The notes below the pieces were generated by a model. It was not told the origin of the DNA and did no database searches. It worked only from the letters and a program-made list of their open reading frames with translations. A stretch of 64,000 bases of DNA from UBA3910 sp964626065. GTDB lineage: Bacteria > Bacillota > Limnochordia > Darwinibacteriales > Darwinibacteriaceae. Positions 14,998-22,628 of this stretch are shown here, piece by piece. The stretch is taken from contig CAZVDE010000003.1 in the NCBI GenBank assembly GCA_964626065.1, positions 1 to 64,000 on the forward strand, in the 5' to 3' direction. The position numbers and the translations under genes were made by a program. Positions within the stretch are counted from its first letter, which is position 1; every line of letters begins with the position of its first letter.

Positions 14998-15026
14998 ATG
15001 ATATCACAGAGCTAAACGAGATTCAA
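14998..15026 (-). promoter_or_regulatory. SigA-type promoter for 6S RNA
   Basis: TTGAAT (15021-15026), 17-base spacer, TATCAT (14998-15003) on the minus strand. The predicted start lies about 7 bases before the 6S closing stem. Confidence 0.75.
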
Positions 15027-15104
15027 GTCCCCCGCTTGTACCGTTTTTTCCCTGTTCTAGGCCGCTATTTGAAAACATAGGACTTACCAAAGGGGGGTTT
15101 AAAC

Positions 15105-15386
15105 ATGGATCAACTCTTAGGTAAGGTCCTAGCGATTGCTTTTTTGACGGAGGTTTTGACAAACACGCTAAAAACAGCGGCACCAAAGCTAGACAAGCGC
15201 TACATCCCGCTCATGGCCGGCGTGGTAGGTGTGGCCCTTGCCTGGAGCACGGGCATTGGAGTTTTGAGCACATTGCGCATCCCGGTGCGTTTTCTCTCAC
15301 TCGATTACCTAGTGACAGGCGTAATTATCTCCAGAGGGGCCAACATTGTCCACGATTTAGCTAAAGCACTCAGTCTCGTAAGCTAA
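15105..15386 (+). CDS. Small holin-like membrane protein of unknown function
   Basis: A 93-residue protein on the strand opposite to its neighbours. It starts at ATG after AAGGGGGG (7-8 bases spacing). Two to three hydrophobic segments are visible: LAIAFLTEVLTNTL, PLMAGVVGVALAWSTGIGVL and LVTGVIISRGANIVHDL. The last segment, ending ISRGANIVHDL, recalls small holin-like proteins I have seen in Clostridia, but this is recollection and no function is assigned. It diverges from the 6S RNA promoter and its last 17 bases overlap the tail of aspS, a convergent arrangement. I see no clear promoter in the 78 bases before it. Together with the 6S gene it fills the 14762-15104 interval between tcdA and aspS. 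Confidence 0.75.
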   Translation: MDQLLGKVLAIAFLTEVLTNTLKTAAPKLDKRYIPLMAGVVGVALAWSTGIGVLSTLRIPVRFLSLDYLVTGVIISRGANIVHDLAKALSLVS

Positions 15387-17139
15387 TCTTTAATTCCCTA
15401 AGCTGTTCGGCAGCGATCGCTGCCGGTGCCTCAACCATCAAGTCTGATGCGCTGACTGTCTTGGGAAAAGCAATTACATCGCGGATTGATTGCCGGCCCG
15501 CCAAAAGCATGACCAACCGATCCAAACCGAAGGCAATTCCACCGTGAGGAGGGGCTCCGTACTCAAAGGCCTCCAGAAAATATCCGAACTGCGCGCGGGC
15601 CTCTTCCATGGTAAAACCCAGTGTCTTAAACATCTCTTCCTGCAGATCGCGGGTGGTTATTCGAACACTGCCCCCGCCTAATTCCACGCCATTTAAAACC
15701 AGATCATAAGCCTTGGCCCTGGCTCGTTTCGGCTCGGTCTTAAGTAATACCCTATCTTCGTCTAAAGGCGCCGTAAAAGGATGGTGAGCGGCAACATAGC
15801 GCTCGCTGTCCTGATCATAGACAAGCAAGGGCCAGTCCACTACCCACAATAGATTAAACGCTTTTTCATCGATTAAATTCAGCTGTTTGCCCAAAGATAG
15901 GCGCAAACGGCCCAAAACCTCGCTGACGAGTTCGTACTCTCCCGCCGCCAGAAGCAGTAAATCACCTGTTTCGCCGCGACACGCACTGATAATGCCCTTA
16001 AGTTCTTCGGGCTTGAGGAATTTGGCAATCGGCGACCGGACCCGGTCCTCCTCCAGGGCAAGCCAAATCAGGCCCTTGCTCCCGAATTTCACCGCTTGTT
16101 CCGCCAGCTGATCTATTTCGCCCCTGCTGAAGCGGGCGCCGCCTTTAACGTTAATGCCGCGAATCGCCCCACCTGCCTTGAGCGTATCAGAAAAGACCCT
16201 AAACTGGCTTTGGCCCAGCCCGGCACTTACATCGCAGATTTCCATGGCAAAACGTGTATCCGGTTTATCCGAACCATAGCGATCCATTGCTTGTTGGTAG
16301 GATAAACGGGGTATGGGCGAGTGTATCGTAACGCCCTTTATTTCAGACAACACATGAACGATCATGGCTTCCATAATCTCCATCACATCGTCCCGATCAA
16401 CGAAGGACATCTCAATATCAATCTGGGTGAATTCGGGCTGCCGATCGGCCCGCAGATCCTCGTCTCGAAAACAGCGGGCAATTTGATAATAACGCTCAAA
16501 TCCGCCAATCATGAGCAGCTGTTTAAAAAGCTGCGGCGATTGGGGCAGCGCATAGAATTTGCCCGGATGCACGCGACTGGGCACGACATAATCCCGGGCA
16601 CCTTCCGGCGTCGATCTGATAAGCAGCGGAGTTTCAATTTCCAAAAAACCATGCTTATCCAAAAATGAACGGACAGCGCCTACCGTGCGGTGCCGCAGTG
16701 CTATTGTATCCTGTAGTTCACGGCTGCGCAGGTGTAAATAGCGATACTTTAAGCGCAATGATTCATCCACATCCTGTGCCTCCTGGATGGGAAAAGGCGG
16801 AGTTTTTGCATCAGCGAGAAGCTTCAATTCATTGATATGCACTTCAACCTCGCCCGTGGCCAAAGCCAAGTTGGACTGCCCCTCCGGCCGGGCCTTCACT
16901 GTGCCTGTCACGGATAGGACGAATTCATTGCGCAGGCCCTCTGCAACCGCGAATTGTTCCGCACCTAACCGTTCGGGATCCAGCACGACCTGCACAAGCC
17001 CTGAACGATCCCTTAAATCCAAAAAGATTACCTGCCCCAGATCGCGGCGCCGATTAACCCATCCGTTCAAAACAACCGTGTCTCCCACATTTTCTTTTCT
17101 TAACTGCCCGCAATGATGCGTTCTTTTCCAGCCCGTCAT
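15370..17139 (-). CDS. aspS: Aspartyl-tRNA synthetase (bacterial type)
   Basis: Class IIb synthetase of 589 residues. It has the N-terminal OB-fold anticodon domain (VVLNGWVNRRRDLGQVIFLDLRDR), the catalytic domain with motif 2 (CFRDEDLRADRQPEFTQID), the bacteria-specific GAD insertion (about 285-420), and motif 3 GIAFGLDRLVMLLAG. ATG 17139 lies 8 bases after GGAG; an in-frame GTG at 17148 is less well placed. It follows hisS closely, a standard hisS-aspS pair. Whether it is discriminating cannot be read here; gatCAB is outside the window. No T-box leader is present. Confidence 0.97.
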   Translation of the reverse strand: MTGWKRTHHCGQLRKENVGDTVVLNGWVNRRRDLGQVIFLDLRDRSGLVQVVLDPERLGAEQFAVAEGLRNEFVLSVTGTVKARPEGQSNLALATGEVEVHINELKLLADAKTPPFPIQEAQDVDESLRLKYRYLHLRSRELQDTIALRHRTVGAVRSFLDKHGFLEIETPLLIRSTPEGARDYVVPSRVHPGKFYALPQSPQLFKQLLMIGGFERYYQIARCFRDEDLRADRQPEFTQIDIEMSFVDRDDVMEIMEAMIVHVLSEIKGVTIHSPIPRLSYQQAMDRYGSDKPDTRFAMEICDVSAGLGQSQFRVFSDTLKAGGAIRGINVKGGARFSRGEIDQLAEQAVKFGSKGLIWLALEEDRVRSPIAKFLKPEELKGIISACRGETGDLLLLAAGEYELVSEVLGRLRLSLGKQLNLIDEKAFNLLWVVDWPLLVYDQDSERYVAAHHPFTAPLDEDRVLLKTEPKRARAKAYDLVLNGVELGGGSVRITTRDLQEEMFKTLGFTMEEARAQFGYFLEAFEYGAPPHGGIAFGLDRLVMLLAGRQSIRDVIAFPKTVSASDLMVEAPAAIAAEQLRELKISLRD

Positions 17140-18410
17140 TGTGCACACTCTCCTAAGATATTAATAAGCTGCTCCAACTTCTGTAAATCGTACAATTTTT
17201 GTTCTCCATCTTCCATGTTTCTCGCTAGCACTTGGCGGGCCGCCAGTTCCTCTTCACCAAAAATCAAAACGTAGTGGCTCTTGAGCCTATCGGCGGCCTT
17301 CATCTGGGCACGCATGCTCCTGTTGAGATAATCTATTTCGACCCATAACCCCCGTTTTCTCAATTCATGAGCTACCCGGGCAGCTTCAATCTTTGTTTCT
17401 CCGCCAAAATGCACTAAATACGCCGCGGGCCGCTTGGGTTCCTGCTCCAATTTATGCTGCGCCTGCAGGGCCAGAAGCAGCCGTTCCACTCCTACCGCGA
17501 AGCCCACTGCCGGAGTGGGTTGGCCGCCGCATTCTTCCACAAGGCCATCGTAACGGCCGCCCGCGCCGATAGCATCTTGTGCACCCAAATCCGCATAGAT
17601 CACTTCAAAGACTGTGCGTGAATAATAGTCAAAACCCCGTACCAGCCGGGGGTTGATCCGGTAAGCAATTCCCAAAATATCAAGATAGTTGCGCACCTGG
17701 CGGAAATGTTCAGCACAATCGGGGCAGAGGTGTTCACGAATATCGGGGGCCCCGGCAATGATCTTCCGGCATCCTTCCGCTTTGCAGTCCAGCAGGCGAA
17801 GGGGATTACGGTACAGACGGGATTGGCAGCTGCTACAGAGCTGCTCTTGATGTGGTTCAAAATAGGCCACCAATTCAGCGCGGTAAGAGCCTCGGCACTG
17901 CGGACAGCCTATACTGTTTAGTTCAACCTCAAAGCCGCTCAAGCCGCAAGCTTCGTACAATTCCAAAGGTAGGGCGATGCTTTCCGCATCCAAAAGCGGA
18001 TCATCCGAACCCAAGGCTTCAAAGCCGAACTGAGTGAACTGCCGATACCTACCGCTTTGAGGCCGTTCGTAACGGAACATGGGGCCGTAGTAGAAAAGTT
18101 TCACGGGCAGTGGCCCACTGTCTAACTTATTCTCCAAAAAAGCCCTCACTACGGGGGCGGTACCCTCCGGCCGCAGTGTCAAGCTGCGCTGGCCCCGATC
18201 TATAAAAGTGTACATTTCTTTTTCCACAATGTCTGTTGTATCGCCGATACCCCTTTGAAACAGTTCGGTATGCTCAAACATGGGCGTACGCAGTTCGCCA
18301 TAACCGTAAATATGGCACACTCTTCTAATCTGTTCTTCCAACTTCCACCAAAGTTCCGCTTCCGCGGGCAGAATATCGTTCGTTCCCCTGGGCCTTGTCG
18401 CTAACGTCAT
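17136..18410 (-). CDS. hisS: Histidyl-tRNA synthetase
   Basis: Class II synthetase of 424 residues starting TRPRGTNDILPAEAELW. Motif 2 is FYYGPMFRYERPQSGRYRQF. The histidine A motif is LVRGFDYYSRTVFEV, followed by GAGGRYDGLVEECGG, and the C-terminal anticodon domain ends the protein. A Cys-rich stretch (CSSCQSRLYRNPLRLLDC, then CPDCAEHF) forms the expected insertion. AAAGGGGAACCAAAG precedes the ATG. A terminator lies just upstream, leaving about 24 bases of leader. No separate promoter or T-box is evident, so expression may depend on read-through. Confidence 0.97.
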   Translation of the reverse strand: MTLATRPRGTNDILPAEAELWWKLEEQIRRVCHIYGYGELRTPMFEHTELFQRGIGDTTDIVEKEMYTFIDRGQRSLTLRPEGTAPVVRAFLENKLDSGPLPVKLFYYGPMFRYERPQSGRYRQFTQFGFEALGSDDPLLDAESIALPLELYEACGLSGFEVELNSIGCPQCRGSYRAELVAYFEPHQEQLCSSCQSRLYRNPLRLLDCKAEGCRKIIAGAPDIREHLCPDCAEHFRQVRNYLDILGIAYRINPRLVRGFDYYSRTVFEVIYADLGAQDAIGAGGRYDGLVEECGGQPTPAVGFAVGVERLLLALQAQHKLEQEPKRPAAYLVHFGGETKIEAARVAHELRKRGLWVEIDYLNRSMRAQMKAADRLKSHYVLIFGEEELAARQVLARNMEDGEQKLYDLQKLEQLINILGECAQ

Positions 18411-18432
18411 CTTTGGTTCCCCTTTCCTTATG

Positions 18433-18464
18433 CAAAAAAGCGAGTGATGTTGGCCACCACTCGC
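18433..18464 (-). terminator. Rho-independent terminator after the PpiC-TPR gene
   Basis: GCGAGTG pairs with CACTCGC around an 11-base loop, followed by six T on the minus strand. It starts 8 bases after the stop of the PpiC gene and lies directly upstream of hisS. Confidence 0.8.
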
Positions 18465-18472
18465 CCTTATCT

Positions 18473-19981
18473 TTACTCAGTTGCGGCCCGTTCATCTTCC
18501 GGTGGCGTTTCCGCCTCCCAACCCGGCACCTCCTCCGATGGCATTTCTGCCTCCTCGGATGGTTCTGTTTCCGCAGGCTCCCCCTCTTTTTGAGCCTCTA
18601 ACAATGCCGCCTGCCGCTCTTGAAATGCGGCGATGCGCTCTTCAATAATTTTGGCATCCTCGTAGCGTTCCATGCGGCTTAGGCTGTTATAAGCGAGCAA
18701 TTGGGCGTAGATATCATTGGGGGCAAGTTCGGAAGCCCGCAGATACGACTGCACCGCTTCATCTTCCCGATCCGCCTCTTGGTACAGTTCACCCAAGCTC
18801 ATATGGAGCGAATAATCACTGCCGAATTGCTCCAGCGCCAGCTGATACTGTTCAATTGCCGCCTCCAAATCCTCCAACTCGCGGTACGCATTACCCAAGG
18901 ATGCATAAAGATAACCGTTGCCGGGCTGTTCCTCGATGGCCAGCTTATAGTAATGGATGGCATCTTCATAATTGCCTAAACGCACTTGCTCGAAGGCGTT
19001 CATCTGGTAATCGGTGTAGATAATGTCCGCCTGTTCCCGTACCTCCTCGAACCAAGCCACCAAGTCATCTTGACCCTTTTCCCCGCGCAGCGCCTCTATA
19101 ATTTTAGGTTTGGCTTTCTCAAACTCTTCACCCTCCGCATCCCTGCGATCCGTGAGCATGATAATATGATAGCCGAACTGAGAACGAACCGGTTCGCTGA
19201 TTTCAGCTAAAGCAAGTGCAAAAGCGGTTGCTTCAAATTCCTGCACCGTTTGGCCGCGAGAAATATAGCCGATATCCCCTCCGCGCTCCGCGCTGGAGTC
19301 TTCGGAATAGCTTTGGGCCAATTCCGCGAAATTATCAGCGTCCACCTCGGCATGGATCTGCCAGGCCTTGGCCTCCGCTTTCGCCCAGCCTTCTTCAGTG
19401 TCATCATCGGGGAGAATTAAGATGTGGCTGGGGCGAACCTCTTCGTATGCTTCTTTAATTTCACTATCCTCAATGGGTAAATCACCGATGATTTCCCTTT
19501 TGAGTTTTTTGAATTGAATATCCTGCGCGATTTGGGCTTTGAGCAGATCTTCCTCTATCCCCGCCATCTTCAACTGCGCCTTATAATCGTCAACGCTGGG
19601 GAATAAATCGATGAGAGTCTGTAATTCCTCCTTGACTTCCCCTTCGGAAGCGGTGAGCCCCCGATTGGCTATTTCCTGTCTAATAATAGCGGTCTCAATT
19701 AAGGACTGCAGTGCCTGAAATTTAACGGCTTCGTGGCTGCCGGCAGGCAAAATCCCCTGCTCCTGCTCAATGCGCTGCAGATTATTTAGAAAAGTATAAT
19801 GCAAATCATACTGCGTAATACCCTCGCCGTTCACTGTTGCAACGGTGGCTAACGCGGGCTGTTGTTTACGCCTGGATCCAAAAAGCGAGGTTCCGCCCGC
19901 CCACAGCAAACCGCCGGCCATGGCCACAACAACCACTATAATTACAACTTTCATTTGCTGCCGCATCTTTTGAAAAAACAT
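18473..19981 (-). CDS. Membrane-anchored SurA/PrsA-like peptidyl-prolyl isomerase with TPR repeats
   Basis: 502 residues from ATG 19981. An N-terminal transmembrane anchor (VVIIVVVVAMAGGLLWAGG) leads to a SurA-N-like chaperone domain (VNGEGITQYDLHYTFLNNLQ). A parvulin PPIase domain follows (about 185-285; RPSHILIL, then SEDSSAERGGDIGYISRGQ and FGYHIIMLTDRR). Three to four TPR units (NYEDAIHYYKLAIEEQPGN and following) and a Glu/Pro-rich tail complete it. It should act outside the membrane in folding secreted proteins. The frame is open 23 codons further up, but AAAGGA plus ATG at 19981 avoids overlap with hemZ. It is an insertion between hemZ and hisS, closed by its own terminator. Confidence 0.88.
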   Translation of the reverse strand: MFFQKMRQQMKVVIIVVVVAMAGGLLWAGGTSLFGSRRKQQPALATVATVNGEGITQYDLHYTFLNNLQRIEQEQGILPAGSHEAVKFQALQSLIETAIIRQEIANRGLTASEGEVKEELQTLIDLFPSVDDYKAQLKMAGIEEDLLKAQIAQDIQFKKLKREIIGDLPIEDSEIKEAYEEVRPSHILILPDDDTEEGWAKAEAKAWQIHAEVDADNFAELAQSYSEDSSAERGGDIGYISRGQTVQEFEATAFALALAEISEPVRSQFGYHIIMLTDRRDAEGEEFEKAKPKIIEALRGEKGQDDLVAWFEEVREQADIIYTDYQMNAFEQVRLGNYEDAIHYYKLAIEEQPGNGYLYASLGNAYRELEDLEAAIEQYQLALEQFGSDYSLHMSLGELYQEADREDEAVQSYLRASELAPNDIYAQLLAYNSLSRMERYEDAKIIEERIAAFQERQAALLEAQKEGEPAETEPSEEAEMPSEEVPGWEAETPPEDERAATE

Positions 19982-20046
19982 AAGACCAATCCTTTCCTTT
20001 TTGCAAAAGACCAACATGCTAATTGTACTTGAAATGCGGTTCGCTG

Positions 20047-21540
20047 TCAAACAAGCAAATGCTGGCGGATCTGGTTAATCTTCGACCCCAGATCGCCATG
20101 AATCCGCTGGGTGTAAGTTGCTGGGCATTTTGCGTTTATAAGCCTGGTTAATGTTTGATCGGGCTTGACCAGTTTTGTGATCCCCCCGCCGCCTAGGGCA
20201 ATGATAGTCTGCCTTTCTTCCATCATCTGAATATTGTACAAGCATTCTTTCTCGGGCCGGGCATAGCCCACGTTTTCCAAGTCACCGAGGATATAACGCT
20301 GACGGTATAAATAGTAGGGCTTCATTGCCCACGCCAGCGCATATTTTCTGCTGAGGGCAGCCATCATTTCGCCCTGCTCTTGGGCTACCTGCAGATAAGC
20401 CTGCTCCCGCTTTAGAACGGAAGCTCGCTTAAGCGCCAGGCTGTGCACAGTCAGGTTGTCCGGGCCTAGAGCGGCAATCTCCTGCAGTGTTTGTTCCACA
20501 TGCGCCGGTTTCTCGCCCGGCAAGCCTAAAATAATATCCATATTAATGATTGGAATACCCACCCGGCGCGCCTGTCCGAAGGCGGTGCGGATCTGCTCCA
20601 CACTATGGCGGCGCCCAATCGCGTGCAGCGTTTGATCGTGCATACTCTGGGGATTAATCGAGATGCGATTCACACCCGCATCTTTCAAAACGGCCAGAGT
20701 TTCACCGCCCAAAGTCTCGGGACGACCCGCTTCCACAGTATATTCGCGGGTATGGGCTGTTTTTAGTTCCGCATCGATCAAAGCTAGCAGTTCAACGAGC
20801 TTTCCACCTTGAACAGTTGTTGGCGTACCGCCGCCGAGATAGATTGATTCCACCTGCACACCACTCTCCCGCAGTAGTGAACCAACGGCCAGAATCTCCA
20901 GCCGCAGCGCCTGCAGAAAAGCGGACATGAGATGTCCGTGGGACGCCAGGGGGTAAGCAGCGAAAGAACAATATGTGCAGCGCGTGGGGCAAAAAGGAAT
21001 GCCCACATAAATGCTGACGGGATTATTGGGATTGGGTAAAAAATGACGCCTTTGTTCAATAATTACCTCTTCAAGCAGCGCTATTTTGTCCGGGAAAACC
21101 CCGTAAACTTCCTGCAAAAGATGGCGGACCTTGGCTTGAGAAAACCCCCTGTCGAACAGGGAGTGAACGAGCTTAGTCGGCCTAACCCCGGTCAGAATAC
21201 CCCAAGGGCCGGCAGAAAGCCCAAAAGTCCGTTCTATGACACGCCGCACGCCTAAGCGAACCCGCTCTTTGCCGCGCCTGCGCCGGTCCGTTTCGCCATA
21301 ACCGTCATCTAAAATTTCCGTATCAAGGCAGTCCCAAGATTCGCCACCGGCAAGTGACACAAAGACGGCCAAGCCTTGGGCGCGCCAGATCGCCCGGGCG
21401 TTAAGCCTGCGGCCGGTGCCAAATTTCACATTGGGAACCAAAGAGCGAACAGCCGCCTCAATCGTGGGGATTAGGTCCGGAGCGGCATCTATTTCAATAC
21501 TTTCCTCTGCAAAATGAAAGGGAACGGTAATAGAACACAC
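20047..21540 (-). CDS. hemZ: Coproporphyrinogen dehydrogenase HemZ (radical SAM)
   Basis: 497 residues. The radical SAM CxxxCxxC motif lies in GIPFCPTRCTYCSF, with IYLGGGTPTTV, RISINPQSMHD and MDIILGLPGE downstream. The long N-terminal extension (about 160 residues, with RRVIERTFGLSAGPWGILTGVRPTK) separates HemZ from HemN/HemW. HemZ-type proteins are reported to act in oxygen-independent coproporphyrinogen oxidation, though many HemW-like relatives do not. The start is GTG 21540 with an SD that is too close. The neighbourhood (dtd, MBL hydrolase, hemZ, hisS) is the usual clostridial order. Confidence 0.93.
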   Translation of the reverse strand: MCSITVPFHFAEESIEIDAAPDLIPTIEAAVRSLVPNVKFGTGRRLNARAIWRAQGLAVFVSLAGGESWDCLDTEILDDGYGETDRRRRGKERVRLGVRRVIERTFGLSAGPWGILTGVRPTKLVHSLFDRGFSQAKVRHLLQEVYGVFPDKIALLEEVIIEQRRHFLPNPNNPVSIYVGIPFCPTRCTYCSFAAYPLASHGHLMSAFLQALRLEILAVGSLLRESGVQVESIYLGGGTPTTVQGGKLVELLALIDAELKTAHTREYTVEAGRPETLGGETLAVLKDAGVNRISINPQSMHDQTLHAIGRRHSVEQIRTAFGQARRVGIPIINMDIILGLPGEKPAHVEQTLQEIAALGPDNLTVHSLALKRASVLKREQAYLQVAQEQGEMMAALSRKYALAWAMKPYYLYRQRYILGDLENVGYARPEKECLYNIQMMEERQTIIALGGGGITKLVKPDQTLTRLINAKCPATYTQRIHGDLGSKINQIRQHLLV

Positions 21541-21550
21541 TTCCTAACCA

Positions 21551-22159
21551 TTACAAGAATGGATTGTTTTTGATTTCTTCCCGAATTGTGGTACTGTCAC
21601 CGTGGCCGGGGTAAACAACGGTATCGAGCGGCAAACGCGCCAGCCTAAGCAGGCTTTCCTGCAGCACCGCGTGACTGCCGCGGGGCAAATCCCAGCGGCC
21701 CACCGAGGACTTAAACAGAGTGTCGCCGCAGATTACAGATCCGGGAAAATAAAGAGAGATGCTCCCGGGTGAATGCCCGGGTGTATGCAGCACCTCCAGC
21801 TTACCTGTACCCAGCGCGATTGTGTCACCGTCCTTCAGCAGCCGATCTGCCTTAAGGGGCGGCAAGTCCTGCCGAATCATATGAGCCAAGTTTAAGGCTC
21901 CATCAGCTAGGTAGGCTTCTTCTTCCGCGTGAATCAGCAGGGGGGCACCTGTCTTTTCCATAAACCAAGCATTGCCCGCGATATGATCGGCGTGTCCGTG
22001 CGTATTCACAATCGCCACCACCTGCAGCTGCTGTTCCTGCAAAAAATCGAGCACTGCCTGAGAGGACCCACCCGGATCAACAATCACCGCTTCGCGCTGA
22101 TTGTAAACAACGTAGCAGTTAGCCATCATGGCACCCAACAGAAATTTTTGCACATTCAT
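21551..22159 (-). CDS. MBL-fold metallo-hydrolase (glyoxalase II-like, YqgX type)
   Basis: A 202-residue metallo-beta-lactamase-fold hydrolase. Metal ligands are visible: NTHGHADHIAGN (HxHxDH), HTPGHSPGSISLYF, the bridging Asp in CGDTLF, and YPGHGDSTTI near the end. It resembles hydroxyacylglutathione hydrolase-like proteins of Bacillota, which lack glutathione, so the true thioester substrate is unknown. The ATG is adjacent to the dtd stop and preceded by GGGGGGAG, so coupling with dtd is likely. Confidence 0.93.
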   Translation of the reverse strand: MNVQKFLLGAMMANCYVVYNQREAVIVDPGGSSQAVLDFLQEQQLQVVAIVNTHGHADHIAGNAWFMEKTGAPLLIHAEEEAYLADGALNLAHMIRQDLPPLKADRLLKDGDTIALGTGKLEVLHTPGHSPGSISLYFPGSVICGDTLFKSSVGRWDLPRGSHAVLQESLLRLARLPLDTVVYPGHGDSTTIREEIKNNPFL

Positions 22160-22609
22160 TTAAAATTCTCCCCCCGAGCTTAAAAGAATTGTTACCGGGC
22201 CATCATTGAGCAGTTCCACTTCCATGTGCGCCTGAAAGACACCGGTCCGGACCTGAACGCCTTTGCTGCGCAAAATATCGACGAAGACGCCATACAGCCC
22301 ATTCGCCTCCTCGGAGGGCGCAGCATCGCTAAAACTAGGCCTTCTTCCGCGGCGGGCATCACCGTAAAGCGTAAACTGCGAGACCGCAAGGACCGCTCCG
22401 CCCACCTGCTGTACATTGAGATTCATTTTACCTTGCGCATCGGGAAAAACACGCAAAAAAGCAATTTTCTCGGCCATATATTCGCAATCTGTCTCAGTAT
22501 CTTCGCAGCCGACACCTAAAAACACCAATAGCCCCTTGTCAATCTGAGCTATATTTTTCCCCTCAACATTCACACTTGCCCGCTGCACCCTCTGTATAAC
22601 CGCACGCAC
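22160..22609 (-). CDS. dtd: D-aminoacyl-tRNA deacylase
   Basis: A 149-residue DTD homodimer-type enzyme that frees D-amino acids (and glycine from tRNA-Ala) to keep translation homochiral. Motif 1 is AVSQFTLYGDARRGRRPSF, with the SQ and gating residues intact. Motif 2 is LLNDGPVTILLSS, carrying the NDGPV cross-subunit Gly-Pro region (usual form N-G-P-V-T). N-terminal MRAVIQRVQRASV is typical. The GTG start has AAGGATGATG upstream. It follows relA by 19 bases, the usual relA-dtd pair. Confidence 0.96.
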   Translation of the reverse strand: MRAVIQRVQRASVNVEGKNIAQIDKGLLVFLGVGCEDTETDCEYMAEKIAFLRVFPDAQGKMNLNVQQVGGAVLAVSQFTLYGDARRGRRPSFSDAAPSEEANGLYGVFVDILRSKGVQVRTGVFQAHMEVELLNDGPVTILLSSGGEF

Positions 22610-22628
22610 AAAACATCATCCTTAATTC

